Source: Hyphomicrobiales bacterium (GTDB taxonomy: Bacteria > Pseudomonadota > Alphaproteobacteria > Rhizobiales > Beijerinckiaceae). Taken from it: 34,395 nucleotides of DNA. Under the pieces are notes generated by a model that was not told the origin of the DNA, made no database searches, and saw nothing but the letters and a program-made list of their open reading frames with translations. The position numbers and the translations under genes were made by a program. Numbering within the stretch: position 1 is the stretch's first letter; each line of letters opens with the position of its first letter. The stretch spans positions 1 to 34,395 of the forward strand of contig JAIYDY010000003.1 in NCBI GenBank assembly GCA_027487245.1, given 5' to 3'. Shown one piece after another: positions 1 through 8,441 of the stretch.

Positions 1-823
1 CCTGCGCGTTGATGAACATGTAGCCGATGCGCTCTGTTGGCGCGGAAAGGGTCTGCAGCCTTGCATCTGACTTCAGGCGGACTGCTTCGTCCGGCCCGAG
101 CTGGCGGACGATGTCGGCCCGGCCGGTCTGAAGGTCGGCGACGCGCGTTGCCACATCTGGCACCACACGGAAGTTTGCGCTGTCAAAGGGCGGACGGCCA
201 CGCCAGTAGTCTTGCACGGCATCCAGCGTGATGCTGACACCGCGCTGCCAGGTCCGGAGCTTATATGGGCCCGAGCCGACCGGCTGGAGATTGAAGGCCT
301 GCGCGCCAACCCGTTCCACGACAGCCTTGGGCACGATCGACAGCTTGACGAGCTGGGCCATCAGCGCCGGATAGGGCGTCTTGGTCTTCATCGTCACAGT
401 GGTCGCGTCTGTTACCTCGGCCGAGGCGATCTGGTCGAACTGAGACAGTTGCGGGCTGCGCAGGGCCGGATCGATGATGCGGCGGATCGAAAACACCACA
501 TCCTCGGCGGTCAGCGCCGTGCCATCATGGAACTTGACGCCTGCCCTGATCTTGAACGTGATCGTCGTGTCGTCGACCTGCCGCCAGCTTTCGGCGATCT
601 GCGGAACGATGCGTCCGGATGCATCCCGCGTGACGAGATTGTCGAAGATGTTGCGATAGATCGAGTAGCTGTCCGTGTCCCATTGCAGGTGGGGGTCGAG
701 CGTTGCGGCATCGTTCGGCAGATCGATCGTGATCAGCTCCCGGACTGCCTGTGCCTGAGCCTGCGCCTGCGCAATCGATGCAGCAAGAATGGCAAAAACT
801 GCGATTCCTATTCGTTTGAGCAT
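1..823 (-). CDS. ABC transporter substrate-binding protein, family 5, N-terminal part (runs off left edge)
   Basis: Reading the minus strand from ATG 823 gives an open frame of about 274 codons with no stop before the window edge, so the C-terminal half is missing. The start is a short basic-hydrophobic signal peptide (MLKRIGIAVFAILAASIAQA) with AGGTGG upstream of the ATG. The mature part shows the normal order of family-5 (DppA/OppA-like) binding proteins: an early strand ending in TLDPH, then YRNIFDNLV, the block KFHDGTALTAEDVVFSI, and later VGSGPYKL. The protein would bind a peptide, opine or similar small solute in the periplasm for an ABC importer. It is transcribed divergently from the permuted binding protein at 1060, so it may belong to another operon to the left or be an alternative receptor for the same permease. 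Family assignment is secure; the ligand is unknown. Confidence 0.9.
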   Translation of the reverse strand, partial: MLKRIGIAVFAILAASIAQAQAQAQAVRELITIDLPNDAATLDPHLQWDTDSYSIYRNIFDNLVTRDASGRIVPQIAESWRQVDDTTITFKIRAGVKFHDGTALTAEDVVFSIRRIIDPALRSPQLSQFDQIASAEVTDATTVTMKTKTPYPALMAQLVKLSIVPKAVVERVGAQAFNLQPVGSGPYKLRTWQRGVSITLDAVQDYWRGRPPFDSANFRVVPDVATRVADLQTGRADIVRQLGPDEAVRLKSDARLQTLSAPTERIGYMFINAQ

Positions 824-884
824 ATTGAAAACCACCTGTTTGCGGCACACGGGAACAGAATGTTCGACGGCAGTCTTGCACGCA

Positions 885-935
885 TCACCAGCCCTGTCAG
901 CGCCCGGAGCCCCCTCTTCTGCGCATGGCTGGTGA
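885..935. repeat. Imperfect inverted repeat in divergent promoter region
   Basis: TCACCAGCC at 885-893 is the reverse complement of GGCTGGTGA at 927-935, with a 33-base spacer, and the match continues outward as GCA/TGC with one extra base. It lies between two divergently transcribed binding-protein genes. It could be a regulatory site or a hairpin in the 5' leader; there is no T-run, so a terminator is unlikely. Confidence 0.35.
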
Positions 936-964
936 GTGCATGCTGCGCGAATTTGGGGATTGTG

Positions 965-976
965 ATTGTATTCAAT
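965..976. promoter_or_regulatory. Candidate GntR-type operator
   Basis: ATTGTATTCAAT at 965-976 is one base from the palindrome ATTGTATACAAT, the style of site bound by many GntR/FCD-family regulators. It sits 84 bases before the start of the permuted binding-protein gene and 142 bases from the start of the divergent one, so it could control both. No regulator gene is visible in the window, and the assignment is inferred from motif shape only. Confidence 0.35.
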
Positions 977-1059
977 GTGTGTTCGCTTCGTAGGCTACGC
1001 TTTGTCTCGGTACCGATGTTTCGCAGTCTTCCATTGTCATCGTCCCAGGGAGGGACCGC

Positions 1060-2751
1060 ATGTCACGCAGCTTTTCACGTCGCCAGGCCTTGATCATCAC
1101 GGGTGCCACCACCCTGCTTTCAACCACCGCTCTGACCCCCCTCGCCTTCGCGCAAGCAGCCGGTGATCCCGTCCGCAAGATCGTGCTGATCACGGACACG
1201 CAGGGAGCCGCCCCGCAGGCCTATCAGGCCGGTCAGCTTATCGCCCAGGCATGGAAGCAGCTGGGTCTGGATGTGGAAGCACGCCCCATGGCGCGGCAGG
1301 CACAGACCGATCTGGTTTGGTTCAACCGCGACAAGTGGGACACGACCATGTGGCGCATGGTGGGACGCCCGGAGCGGAGCGATCCGGACGAAATGACATT
1401 CAACCTGTTCCATTCGTCGACCGCGCCGCGCGGGTTCAACTTCGTTGGTTACAACAGCCCTGAGTACGACAAGGTGGCAGAGCAGCAGCGGCAGACGGTT
1501 GATCCCGCAGCGCGGCAAAATCTTATCAAGCAGGCGCAGCAGATCGTCAGCCGCGATGCACCCTACGCGTTCCTTGTGCACCCCAACACCTTGCAGGCCT
1601 TCAACCAGAACGTCTTCGATCCGGCCTCCATCGTCGTGCAGAAGGGTGTCGGCATCCGCAATTTCTGGACGTTCATCGGTGCAACGCCGAAGGGCACGCA
1701 GAAGGCGATGATCATCAATTCCGGAACTGCGCTGCAGGCCATCCATCCGCTGTACATCGCCGGCGCGCCGGACAGCTGGATGAACGAACTGATCTGGGAT
1801 CGTCTGGTGCGGATCGGACCCGATGGGCTGCCGCGTCCCTGGGCGGCGGAGAGCTTCAAGTTCGTTGATGACAAGACCGTTGATGTGGTCATCCGGGGCG
1901 ACATGACCTTTCATGACGGAAAGCCGGTGACCATCGATGATGTGATCTTCTCGTTCGAGGCGCCGCTGACGACCGACAAGTCACCGATGTTCAAGCCGTT
2001 CGTGACGGACATCGACCGCATCGAAAAGACCGGTGAGCGGGCGATGCGCATCCATCTGAAGCGCATCAACGCCGCTTTTGCCACCACGGCCCTTGGCCGT
2101 GTCTTCATCGTGCCGAAGCATGTCTGGGAGCCTCATCTCAAGAGCGTGGAAGGCAAGCCCGACACGCTCGAATCCATCCGTGATCCCATGAACGTTGGCT
2201 CCGGTCCGTTCAGGCAGGTTCGTGCCCGGCTCAACGAAGAAGTCGTGATCGAGCGGCACGCCGGTCACTGGGCCGCGCCCAAGGTGGACAGGGTCGTGTT
2301 GCGCGTCATCCCCAATGCCGAAGCTGTGGTTGGCATGGTGCGCTCCGGTGAAATCAACCTTCTGTCGGAGTATGGCGGTGACCCGGACGTGCTGGAGAAG
2401 CTGTCCAAGGACAATCCGGCCATCAAGCTGACACAGGTGACCGATGTCGGCATCGAGTTCATGGCCTTCAACAACCGCAGGCCACCGTTCGACGATCCGG
2501 TGTTTCGCAGCGCGCTTTCGGCAGCCATTGACCGGAACGTGCTCATTCAGGCCGCCTGGAATGGCTATGCCGTGGAATCTGTCACCCACGTTTCACCGGC
2601 GATCGCCTTCTGGCACTCGACCGACGTGAAGGCGCCAGCGACCGGCATTGCCCTCGCAAAGTCCATCCTCGAGAAGGCCGGCTACAAGGTCGAAGGCGGA
2701 CGCCTGCGTTATCCCCCTGGCAAGAAGGAAACGCTCCAGCCGCCGGGCTGA
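1060..2751 (+). CDS. ABC transporter substrate-binding protein, family 5, with circularly permuted domain order
   Basis: This 563-residue periplasmic solute receptor starts at ATG 1060 after a strong GGGAGGG. Residues 1-31 form a signal peptide with a twin-arginine-like SRRQALI and a likely cut after AFA. In normal family-5 proteins the C-terminal lobe comes last. Here residues about 38-205 are that C-terminal part: the helix before QLGLDVEARP, then SDPDEMTFNLFHS, GYNSPEYDKVAEQQR and DAPYAFLVHPN. Residues about 216-555 then carry the normal N-terminal and middle parts: strand AMIINSG, MNELIWDRLVRI, TFHDGKPVTIDDVIFSFE (283-300), NVGSGPFRQ (378-386), AFNNRRPPFDDPVFRSALS and finally AKSILEKAGYKVEGGRLRYP. 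The end of the protein is the point that usually leads directly into the residue-40 strand, so nothing seems lost or duplicated. It is followed by its permeases and ATPases. The order is seen directly; function and ligand are inferred. Confidence 0.9.
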   Translation: MSRSFSRRQALIITGATTLLSTTALTPLAFAQAAGDPVRKIVLITDTQGAAPQAYQAGQLIAQAWKQLGLDVEARPMARQAQTDLVWFNRDKWDTTMWRMVGRPERSDPDEMTFNLFHSSTAPRGFNFVGYNSPEYDKVAEQQRQTVDPAARQNLIKQAQQIVSRDAPYAFLVHPNTLQAFNQNVFDPASIVVQKGVGIRNFWTFIGATPKGTQKAMIINSGTALQAIHPLYIAGAPDSWMNELIWDRLVRIGPDGLPRPWAAESFKFVDDKTVDVVIRGDMTFHDGKPVTIDDVIFSFEAPLTTDKSPMFKPFVTDIDRIEKTGERAMRIHLKRINAAFATTALGRVFIVPKHVWEPHLKSVEGKPDTLESIRDPMNVGSGPFRQVRARLNEEVVIERHAGHWAAPKVDRVVLRVIPNAEAVVGMVRSGEINLLSEYGGDPDVLEKLSKDNPAIKLTQVTDVGIEFMAFNNRRPPFDDPVFRSALSAAIDRNVLIQAAWNGYAVESVTHVSPAIAFWHSTDVKAPATGIALAKSILEKAGYKVEGGRLRYPPGKKETLQPPG

Positions 2752-2816
2752 TCCGGAACCCTCGTTGCACTGAAACAGACGTTGCAAAATGACCTTATGA
2801 CAAGGGCTTCGGTGCC

Positions 2817-3785
2817 ATGAGTTTTGCGTTGCGTCGGCTGGCGCACAGTCTGTTCGTCCTCTGGGCGGTGGTCACCATCCTGTTCCTGATGTTCAGGCTC
2901 ATGCCAGGCAATCCCCTGGCAGCTTACATCAATGAGCAATTGAGCGAGGATGATCAGCGGTTGATCATGGCCCAGTTCGGGCTGAACCGGCCTCTTTACG
3001 AGCAATACGTCATCTATTTGTGGAACCTCGTGCAGGGCAATCTTGGCATGTCCTTCTTCCGGCGGGAGCCGGTGTGGGATGTGCTGAAATCGGCCCTTCC
3101 GAACACGCTGATCCTGACCATCACCGGCCTGGTGATTGCCTACATCTTCGGCATCCTGACCGGTGCCTGGCTGGCAACCAAACGCGGCACCCTCGCGGAA
3201 GCCGTCATCGTGCCGGCGGCACTGGCGACACGGGCAGCACCGGAATTCTGGATCGGCATGATCCTGCTGACGATCTTTGCCTTCACATTTGGCTGGTTCC
3301 CTTCCGGAGGGGCCAACAGCGCCGGCGCTGCCTACACCTCCGAATGGGATCGCATTCTGTCACGCGACTATGCGCTGCATCTGGTTTTGCCGGCGCTGAC
3401 GCTGGCGCTCTATCTGCAAGGGCTCCCGCTTCTGCTGATGCGCTCGACCATGCTGGAGATCCTGCATGACGAATTCATCACCATGGCCAAGATCAAGGGC
3501 CTCTCGCCCTGGCGCATCACCATTCATCACGCCGCCCGCAATGCGCTTTTGCCCGTGGCGACGGCCTTTGCCCTTGGCCTGGGCGCAACCCTTGGCGGCA
3601 ACGTGGTGGTGGAGACCGTGTTCTCCTGGCCGGGGCTCGGGCGCCTGCTCGTGGCCGCCGTGTCGCAAAGCGACTATCCCCTGGCGCAGGGCGCGTTTTT
3701 CCTGATCAGCCTCGTGCTGATCATTCTGAACCTGATCGTCGATCTGGTTTACGGCTGGCTGGATCCGCGGGTGTCGCATGGCTAA
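2817..3785 (+). CDS. ABC transporter permease, DppB/OppB type
   Basis: This 322-residue inner-membrane subunit of a peptide/opine-type ABC importer has one N-terminal membrane helix (about residues 9-30), a periplasmic region and five further helices. The N-terminal part has the family pattern RLMPGNPL and the block FGLNRPLYEQYVIYL. The cytoplasmic coupling loop is recognisable around AKIKGLSPWRITIHHAARNALLP. It ends with the usual LIVDLVYGWLDPRV of DppB proteins. The start at ATG 2817 has AAGGG nine bases upstream. It lies 65 bases after the binding protein and its last eight bases overlap the next permease, so the two permeases are probably translated together as a heterodimer. Confidence 0.93.
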   Translation: MSFALRRLAHSLFVLWAVVTILFLMFRLMPGNPLAAYINEQLSEDDQRLIMAQFGLNRPLYEQYVIYLWNLVQGNLGMSFFRREPVWDVLKSALPNTLILTITGLVIAYIFGILTGAWLATKRGTLAEAVIVPAALATRAAPEFWIGMILLTIFAFTFGWFPSGGANSAGAAYTSEWDRILSRDYALHLVLPALTLALYLQGLPLLLMRSTMLEILHDEFITMAKIKGLSPWRITIHHAARNALLPVATAFALGLGATLGGNVVVETVFSWPGLGRLLVAAVSQSDYPLAQGAFFLISLVLIILNLIVDLVYGWLDPRVSHG

Positions 3786-4686
3786 TGTTCAGATGCCGGC
3801 TCAGAGCCTTCCCGCAGGACAGGGCGGCAACGCATTCGTGGCGGGCCTCAGGCGGATCCTGCGCGATCCGTTCTCGGTGGCTGCGCTGGTGATCTACGTG
3901 CTGCTGGTCCTCGTGGCGATTTTCGCCGACCAGCTCATGACGCACGACCCGACCCAGATCCAGTTCCGGGCCAACGGAAGGGTCGCGACAAACCAGCCGG
4001 TAAGTGAAGCCTTTCTTCTCGGCACGACAAATCTTGGCCGCGACATCTACTCGCAGCTGATCGCAGGCTCGCGCAACGCGCTGATGGTGGGCGTGACGGC
4101 GGCGATCTCTGTGGCAGCCCTGGGCACGCTGGTAGGCTTGCTGTCAGGCTACTTCGGTGGCCGGATCGATGCCTTCCTGATGCGCCTCGCGGATGTGGCG
4201 CTTGCCATTCCGTTCCTGCCCTTCGTGATCGTCCTGTCAGGCTTTTTCCGGGCGAACACCTGGAATGTCGTCATCGCGGTCGCCCTTCTGCTCTGGCCGA
4301 ACACGGCACGGGTGATCCGGTCGCAGGTGCTGACGGTCAAGGAGCGCGCCTATGTCGAGGCGGCACGGGTTACCGGCGCGTCGGACCTGCGCATCCTTTT
4401 CGTGCACGTCGCCCCCAACATCCTGCCACTGACCTTCCTTTATGGCTCGGTCGCCATCGGTTGGGCCATTCTCACGGAGGCGGCCGTCAGTTTCGTGGGG
4501 TTCGGCGATCCCTCGCGAATCTCCTGGGGCTTCATGCTGCAGGATGCCTTCGTTTCGCAGGCCCTCTCGCGGGGTAGCTGGAACTGGTTCCTGCCGCCCG
4601 GCATCTGCATCATCATGGTCGTGATTGCCGGCTTCTTCCTGGCGCGGGGCGCTGAAGAAGTCCTGTTCCCGAAATTGAGGAGCTGA
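3778..4686 (+). CDS. ABC transporter permease, DppC/OppC type
   Basis: This is the second membrane subunit of the same importer, 302 residues. It shows the N-terminal OppC-like segment (RILRDPFSVAALVIYVLLV), then LLGTTNLGRDIYSQLIAGSR, which is typical of DppC, followed by transmembrane helices. The EAA-type coupling loop is around VKERAYVEAARVTGASDL (about residues 183-200). The start at 3778 overlaps the end of the previous permease, suggesting translational coupling. Only a weak ribosome-binding sequence is visible. The stop is two bases before the next gene. Confidence 0.93.
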   Translation: MANVQMPAQSLPAGQGGNAFVAGLRRILRDPFSVAALVIYVLLVLVAIFADQLMTHDPTQIQFRANGRVATNQPVSEAFLLGTTNLGRDIYSQLIAGSRNALMVGVTAAISVAALGTLVGLLSGYFGGRIDAFLMRLADVALAIPFLPFVIVLSGFFRANTWNVVIAVALLLWPNTARVIRSQVLTVKERAYVEAARVTGASDLRILFVHVAPNILPLTFLYGSVAIGWAILTEAAVSFVGFGDPSRISWGFMLQDAFVSQALSRGSWNWFLPPGICIIMVVIAGFFLARGAEEVLFPKLRS

Positions 4687-4688
4687 GC

Positions 4689-5702
4689 GTGGAGCCGCCT
4701 GTCCTCGACGTGAGGAACCTCAGTATCGAGTACCGGACCTCACGCGGCATCGTGCGCGCGGTCGATGGCGTCAGCTTCAGCGTACCGAAGGGCGCGATCG
4801 TTGGCCTGGTCGGCGAGTCCGGCTGCGGCAAGACCACCGTGGCGCGCTCGATCACCGGGGTCCTGCACCAGAGCGCCCGGATCGCTGGCGGCGAGCTGGT
4901 CTTCAAGGGCAAGGACCTCGTCGCCGCCCCCGCGAAGGAGTGGCTCGAAAAGCGCTGGCGGGACATCTCGTTCATTCCGCAAAGCGCCATGAATTCGCTC
5001 GATCCGGTGTATCGCATCGGTGCGCAGCTTGAGGAAGTTCTGGTGCACCGGGGTGGCCGAACCCGTGCCGAGGCGCGCAGCCGCAGCAGCGAGCTGTTTG
5101 ACATGGTGGGGCTGAATCCTGCCAGGCTCGATGAGTATCCTCACCAGTTTTCCGGCGGCATGCGCCAACGGGTCGCGATCGCGCTGGCGCTGGCGCTCAA
5201 TCCCGGCCTGGTGATTGCCGATGAACCGGTGACCGCGCTCGATGTGATCGTGCAACGGCAGATTCTGGATGTCATCCGCGACCTGCAGCGCAAGCTGTCC
5301 CTGTCGATGATCCTCGTCACCCATGACATCAGCGTCGTGGCCTATGTCAGCGACAAGATCGTCGTCATGTATGCAGGGCGCGTGGTCGAGACAGGTTCCA
5401 CAGCAGACGTGCTGGAGCGGCCGCGGCATCCTTACATGATGGGACTGACCAACGCCTTTCCCGATCTGGACACCGCCGCCCATGATCTTGTGCCGATCGA
5501 CGGAAGCCCGCCGGATCTGGCTTCGCCCCCGTCCGGATGCCGGTTCGCGCCGCGCTGCCCGTTTCTACTGCCACGATGCGAGACGGACGACCCGGCCAGC
5601 GCAGCGATGGGCGAAGGCCGATCCGTCGCCTGCCACCGCGCACCAGAGGCAGATGATTTGCGTGCCAGGGCGAAGGAGTCTGCCACATGGCTACCGGCTT
5701 GA
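4689..5702 (+). CDS. ABC transporter ATP-binding protein, DppD/OppD type
   Basis: This 337-residue cytoplasmic ATPase powers the importer. It has Walker [10 protein letters not shown] (42-50), Q-loop region FIPQSAMNSLDP (95-106), signature FSGGMRQRV (154-162), Walker B LVIADEP (174-180) and H-loop THD. The C-terminal extension has the oligopeptide-transporter cysteine pattern CRFAPRCPFLLPRC, which in relatives can hold an iron-sulfur cluster. It starts at GTG 4689 with GGAG immediately upstream, two bases after the DppC-like gene. It overlaps the next ATPase gene by 16 bases. A heterodimer with the following ATPase is the usual arrangement. Confidence 0.95.
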   Translation: MEPPVLDVRNLSIEYRTSRGIVRAVDGVSFSVPKGAIVGLVGESGCGKTTVARSITGVLHQSARIAGGELVFKGKDLVAAPAKEWLEKRWRDISFIPQSAMNSLDPVYRIGAQLEEVLVHRGGRTRAEARSRSSELFDMVGLNPARLDEYPHQFSGGMRQRVAIALALALNPGLVIADEPVTALDVIVQRQILDVIRDLQRKLSLSMILVTHDISVVAYVSDKIVVMYAGRVVETGSTADVLERPRHPYMMGLTNAFPDLDTAAHDLVPIDGSPPDLASPPSGCRFAPRCPFLLPRCETDDPASAAMGEGRSVACHRAPEADDLRARAKESATWLPA

Positions 5703-6682
5703 GCGCCACCACGCCGCTGGTCGAGGCGCGTGGCCTGACCAAGCGCTTCGCGCCTCCGGCGCGGTTGACCGACATGTTCCGGAAGGAACGGCCACACACT
5801 CATGCCGTCAACAAGGTCGATCTCACCATCAGCCGAGGCGAAAGCATCGGGCTGCTCGGCGAGTCCGGTTGTGGCAAGACCACCACGGGTCGTCTGTTGC
5901 TCAAGCTGATCGAGCCATCCGCCGGGGATATCCTGTTTGACGGGACAGCCGTTGCGGGACTTGCAGGGCCCTCGCTGATTGACTTCCGCAAGCGGGCTCA
6001 GCTGGTCTTCCAGAATCCGTTCGATGCCCTCAATCCCCGCTTCACGATCGAGCGGGCGCTGGCCGAGCCCCTGGTCAACACGGGCGTTGAGCGCGCCACC
6101 CACCGTGACAGGGTCGAGAAGGCGCTGTCCCAGGTGCGGCTGCCTCCCCTGGCACGCTTCGAGGGCCTGTTCCCGCATCAATTGTCCGGTGGTCAGCTTC
6201 AGCGCATCGTGCTGGCGCGGGCGCTCGTGCTTGAACCCGACTTCATCGTGGCTGACGAACCGGTGTCGATGCTCGACGTTTCGGTGCGTGCCGGCGTGCT
6301 CAATGTCATGCGCGAGGTGCGGGCCTCACTGGGGCTGGCTGCCCTTTACATCTCGCATGATCTGGCGCTGGTCCGCTATGTCTGCTCGCGCACGCTTGTC
6401 ATGTATCTGGGCCGCATCGTCGAGGAAGGTCCAACGGAAGACCTGCTGAAAAGCCCTCTGCACCCCTACACGCGCGCCCTGATGAAAGCGGTTCCGGTGC
6501 CACGCGTGGATCAATCCCGTGATCCGTTGCCGATCATCGGCAATGTCTCCGATGCGAGGGGGCAGCCAAAAGGTTGCAGCTTTCGTGATCGCTGCCCTCT
6601 CGCCATTGCACGCTGCGCCGACGACGAACCTGCCTTGCGCAGTGTGGCGCCTGGCCGCCGTGTCGCCTGCCATCTCGTCTGA
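5687..6682 (+). CDS. ABC transporter ATP-binding protein, DppF/OppF type
   Basis: This 331-residue second ATPase of the importer has Walker [13 protein letters not shown]-loop [13 protein letters not shown], signature LSGGQLQRI and Walker B FIVADEP followed by VSMLDVSV, with SHDLAL as the H-loop. The C-terminal cysteine motif [15 protein letters not shown] is present as in DppF/OppF. The start ATG 5687 has AAGGAG eight bases upstream and lies inside the end of the preceding ATPase gene. The stop is 26 bases before the first M28-like hydrolase, which probably belongs to the same transcript. Confidence 0.95.
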   Translation: MATGLSATTPLVEARGLTKRFAPPARLTDMFRKERPHTHAVNKVDLTISRGESIGLLGESGCGKTTTGRLLLKLIEPSAGDILFDGTAVAGLAGPSLIDFRKRAQLVFQNPFDALNPRFTIERALAEPLVNTGVERATHRDRVEKALSQVRLPPLARFEGLFPHQLSGGQLQRIVLARALVLEPDFIVADEPVSMLDVSVRAGVLNVMREVRASLGLAALYISHDLALVRYVCSRTLVMYLGRIVEEGPTEDLLKSPLHPYTRALMKAVPVPRVDQSRDPLPIIGNVSDARGQPKGCSFRDRCPLAIARCADDEPALRSVAPGRRVACHLV

Positions 6683-6708
6683 CCAATATCCTGGAAGGAA
6701 CCCATCCC

Positions 6709-8427
6709 ATGAAGACACACAAGGCCTTGCTGAACGACGTCAGCCTCGAAACGCCGTGGGAACTGGTGGAGTTGTTTGCAAAGACGCCGCGCTGGAAGCC
6801 AGCCGATGTCAACAAGAGCGCTGACATGATTGTCGAGCGCCTGAAGGCTCTGGGCGTGCCCGTCACCGTGCATGAACCGGACATCTATCTGTCGATCCCG
6901 TTCGATGCTTCGGTCACGGTCGGCGGAAGGACGATGCGCGCCAAGCCTCCAGCCTACAGCGTGCCCACCACCGGGGTCACAGCGGAGGTCGCCTATGTGC
7001 CGGCCGCCTATTCGAAGTCCATCGGCAAGCTCTTCCACCGCAATCAGACCGTCACCGACATGGCGGCTCTGAAGGGGAAGATCGCCATCTCGGAGGGCTT
7101 TGCCTTCCCCCAGAAGATCCGTGAGTTCGAATTGGCCGGTGCGGTCGGCGTCATCGCGGTCAACCCCGGCATCGATATCCACTGGGGCATCTGCACCTCG
7201 ATCTGGGGCACACCCGACCTTGACGACTTGCCCCGCAAGCCCGGCATCCCTGTGGTGGCGGTCAACAACCCCGACGGCAATGAGCTGATCAAGCTGGCCG
7301 GCACAGGGCAGACAATCACCCTTGCGGCGCATCTGGAAGAAGGCTGGTTCAAGCAGAAAGTGCCGGTGGTCGAGATCCGCGGCTCCGTGGAGCCGGACAA
7401 GTTCGTGCTGCTGCACGGGCATTACGACTCATGGGACATGGGCGTGGGCGACAACGCGACAGGCGATGCCACAATGCTGGAAATCGCCCGCGTGCTTTCG
7501 GCCCATGCGGGCGAGCTCAAGCGCTCGGTGCGGATTGCCTGGTGGCCTGGCCATTCGACTGGCCGCTACGCCGGCTCGACCTGGTTCGCCGACCATTTTG
7601 CCCTCGATCTCGACGCGAATTGTGTCGCGCAGGTCAATTGCGACAGCCCGGGCTGCCGCTGGGCCACCGAGTTCAAGGATGTTTCCTGGACGAAGGAGAC
7701 GGAAGGCTATGCCAAGGCCGTGATCAAGGCCGTGGCAGGTCTTGAGTCCCATGGCGAGCGACCGCACCGGGCCGGTGACTACTCGTTCAACAACATCGGC
7801 ATCTCGAGCCTGCTGATGCTCTCATCGACGATGCCGGACGAATTGCGCGCCGCGAAGGGTTACTACACCGTCGGGGGTTGTGGCGGAAACATCGCCTGGC
7901 ACACGGAAAACGACACGATCGAGATCGCGGACAAGGACATCCTGCTGCGTGACATCAAGGTGTATTGCGAGGTGATCGCCAGCATCGCGGATGCCGACCT
8001 GCTGCCTTTCGACTGGCGCGCTCAGGTGACCGAGTTCGGCGAAACCATCGCTGGCTACCAGGCAGCGGCGGGGAAGGCGTTTGACTTCGCGCCGGCCATC
8101 GCCGCGACGGGCAGCCTCGCAGGTATCCTGGAGACATTCTACGCCGCCGCTGGCGCAGGCAAGATCCCGAGTGCCACCGCCAACGCGGTTATCCAGCGGC
8201 TGGCCCGCATCCTTGTGCCGATCAACTACACCAGCGGACCGCGCTTCCGGCACGATCCGGCGACGCCCGTTGCTCCACTGCCGACACTGGCCCCGGCAAC
8301 ACAGCTCGAGGGCATGGACAAGGTCATGCTCGGCTTTGCCAGAACCCAGCTCGTCCGTGGCCAGAACAGATACATCGCAGCCTTGCGCGAGGCTCAGGCG
8401 CTCGCCTCCGCCGCGCTCGCACAGTGA
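6709..8427 (+). CDS. M28-like metallohydrolase with inserted PA domain, copy 1 (altered active-site motif)
   Basis: This 572-residue protein without a signal peptide is probably cytoplasmic. A PA-type insert lies at about 90-205 (LKGKIAISEGFAF, VGVIAVNPGIDIHWG, IPVVAVNNPDGNELI). The M28 metallopeptidase core follows: HGHYD at 236-240 and GDNATGD at 247-253 give the first His and the bridging Asp; NCDSPG with Asp312 gives another ligand; WHTENDT with His398 gives the last His. The usual Glu-Glu pair, catalytic base plus metal ligand, should lie after IAWWP, but the sequence there is GHSTGRYAGS (281-290), with His and Ser in place of the two Glu. Either the chemistry differs from a standard aminopeptidase or metal binding is rearranged. 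It lies directly behind the transporter genes and before a close paralogue, so it probably acts on the imported compound. AAGGA precedes the ATG by nine bases. Confidence 0.82.
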   Translation: MKTHKALLNDVSLETPWELVELFAKTPRWKPADVNKSADMIVERLKALGVPVTVHEPDIYLSIPFDASVTVGGRTMRAKPPAYSVPTTGVTAEVAYVPAAYSKSIGKLFHRNQTVTDMAALKGKIAISEGFAFPQKIREFELAGAVGVIAVNPGIDIHWGICTSIWGTPDLDDLPRKPGIPVVAVNNPDGNELIKLAGTGQTITLAAHLEEGWFKQKVPVVEIRGSVEPDKFVLLHGHYDSWDMGVGDNATGDATMLEIARVLSAHAGELKRSVRIAWWPGHSTGRYAGSTWFADHFALDLDANCVAQVNCDSPGCRWATEFKDVSWTKETEGYAKAVIKAVAGLESHGERPHRAGDYSFNNIGISSLLMLSSTMPDELRAAKGYYTVGGCGGNIAWHTENDTIEIADKDILLRDIKVYCEVIASIADADLLPFDWRAQVTEFGETIAGYQAAAGKAFDFAPAIAATGSLAGILETFYAAAGAGKIPSATANAVIQRLARILVPINYTSGPRFRHDPATPVAPLPTLAPATQLEGMDKVMLGFARTQLVRGQNRYIAALREAQALASAALAQ

Positions 8428-8441
8428 TCGGGGACCACATC

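Noticed and set aside
1060..2751. Reading the permuted binding protein as a truncated gene or a fusion of two fragments
   Set aside because: Each part of the fold occurs exactly once, the frame is intact over 563 codons, and the two ends meet at the same point of the normal sequence, so truncation or simple fusion does not explain it.
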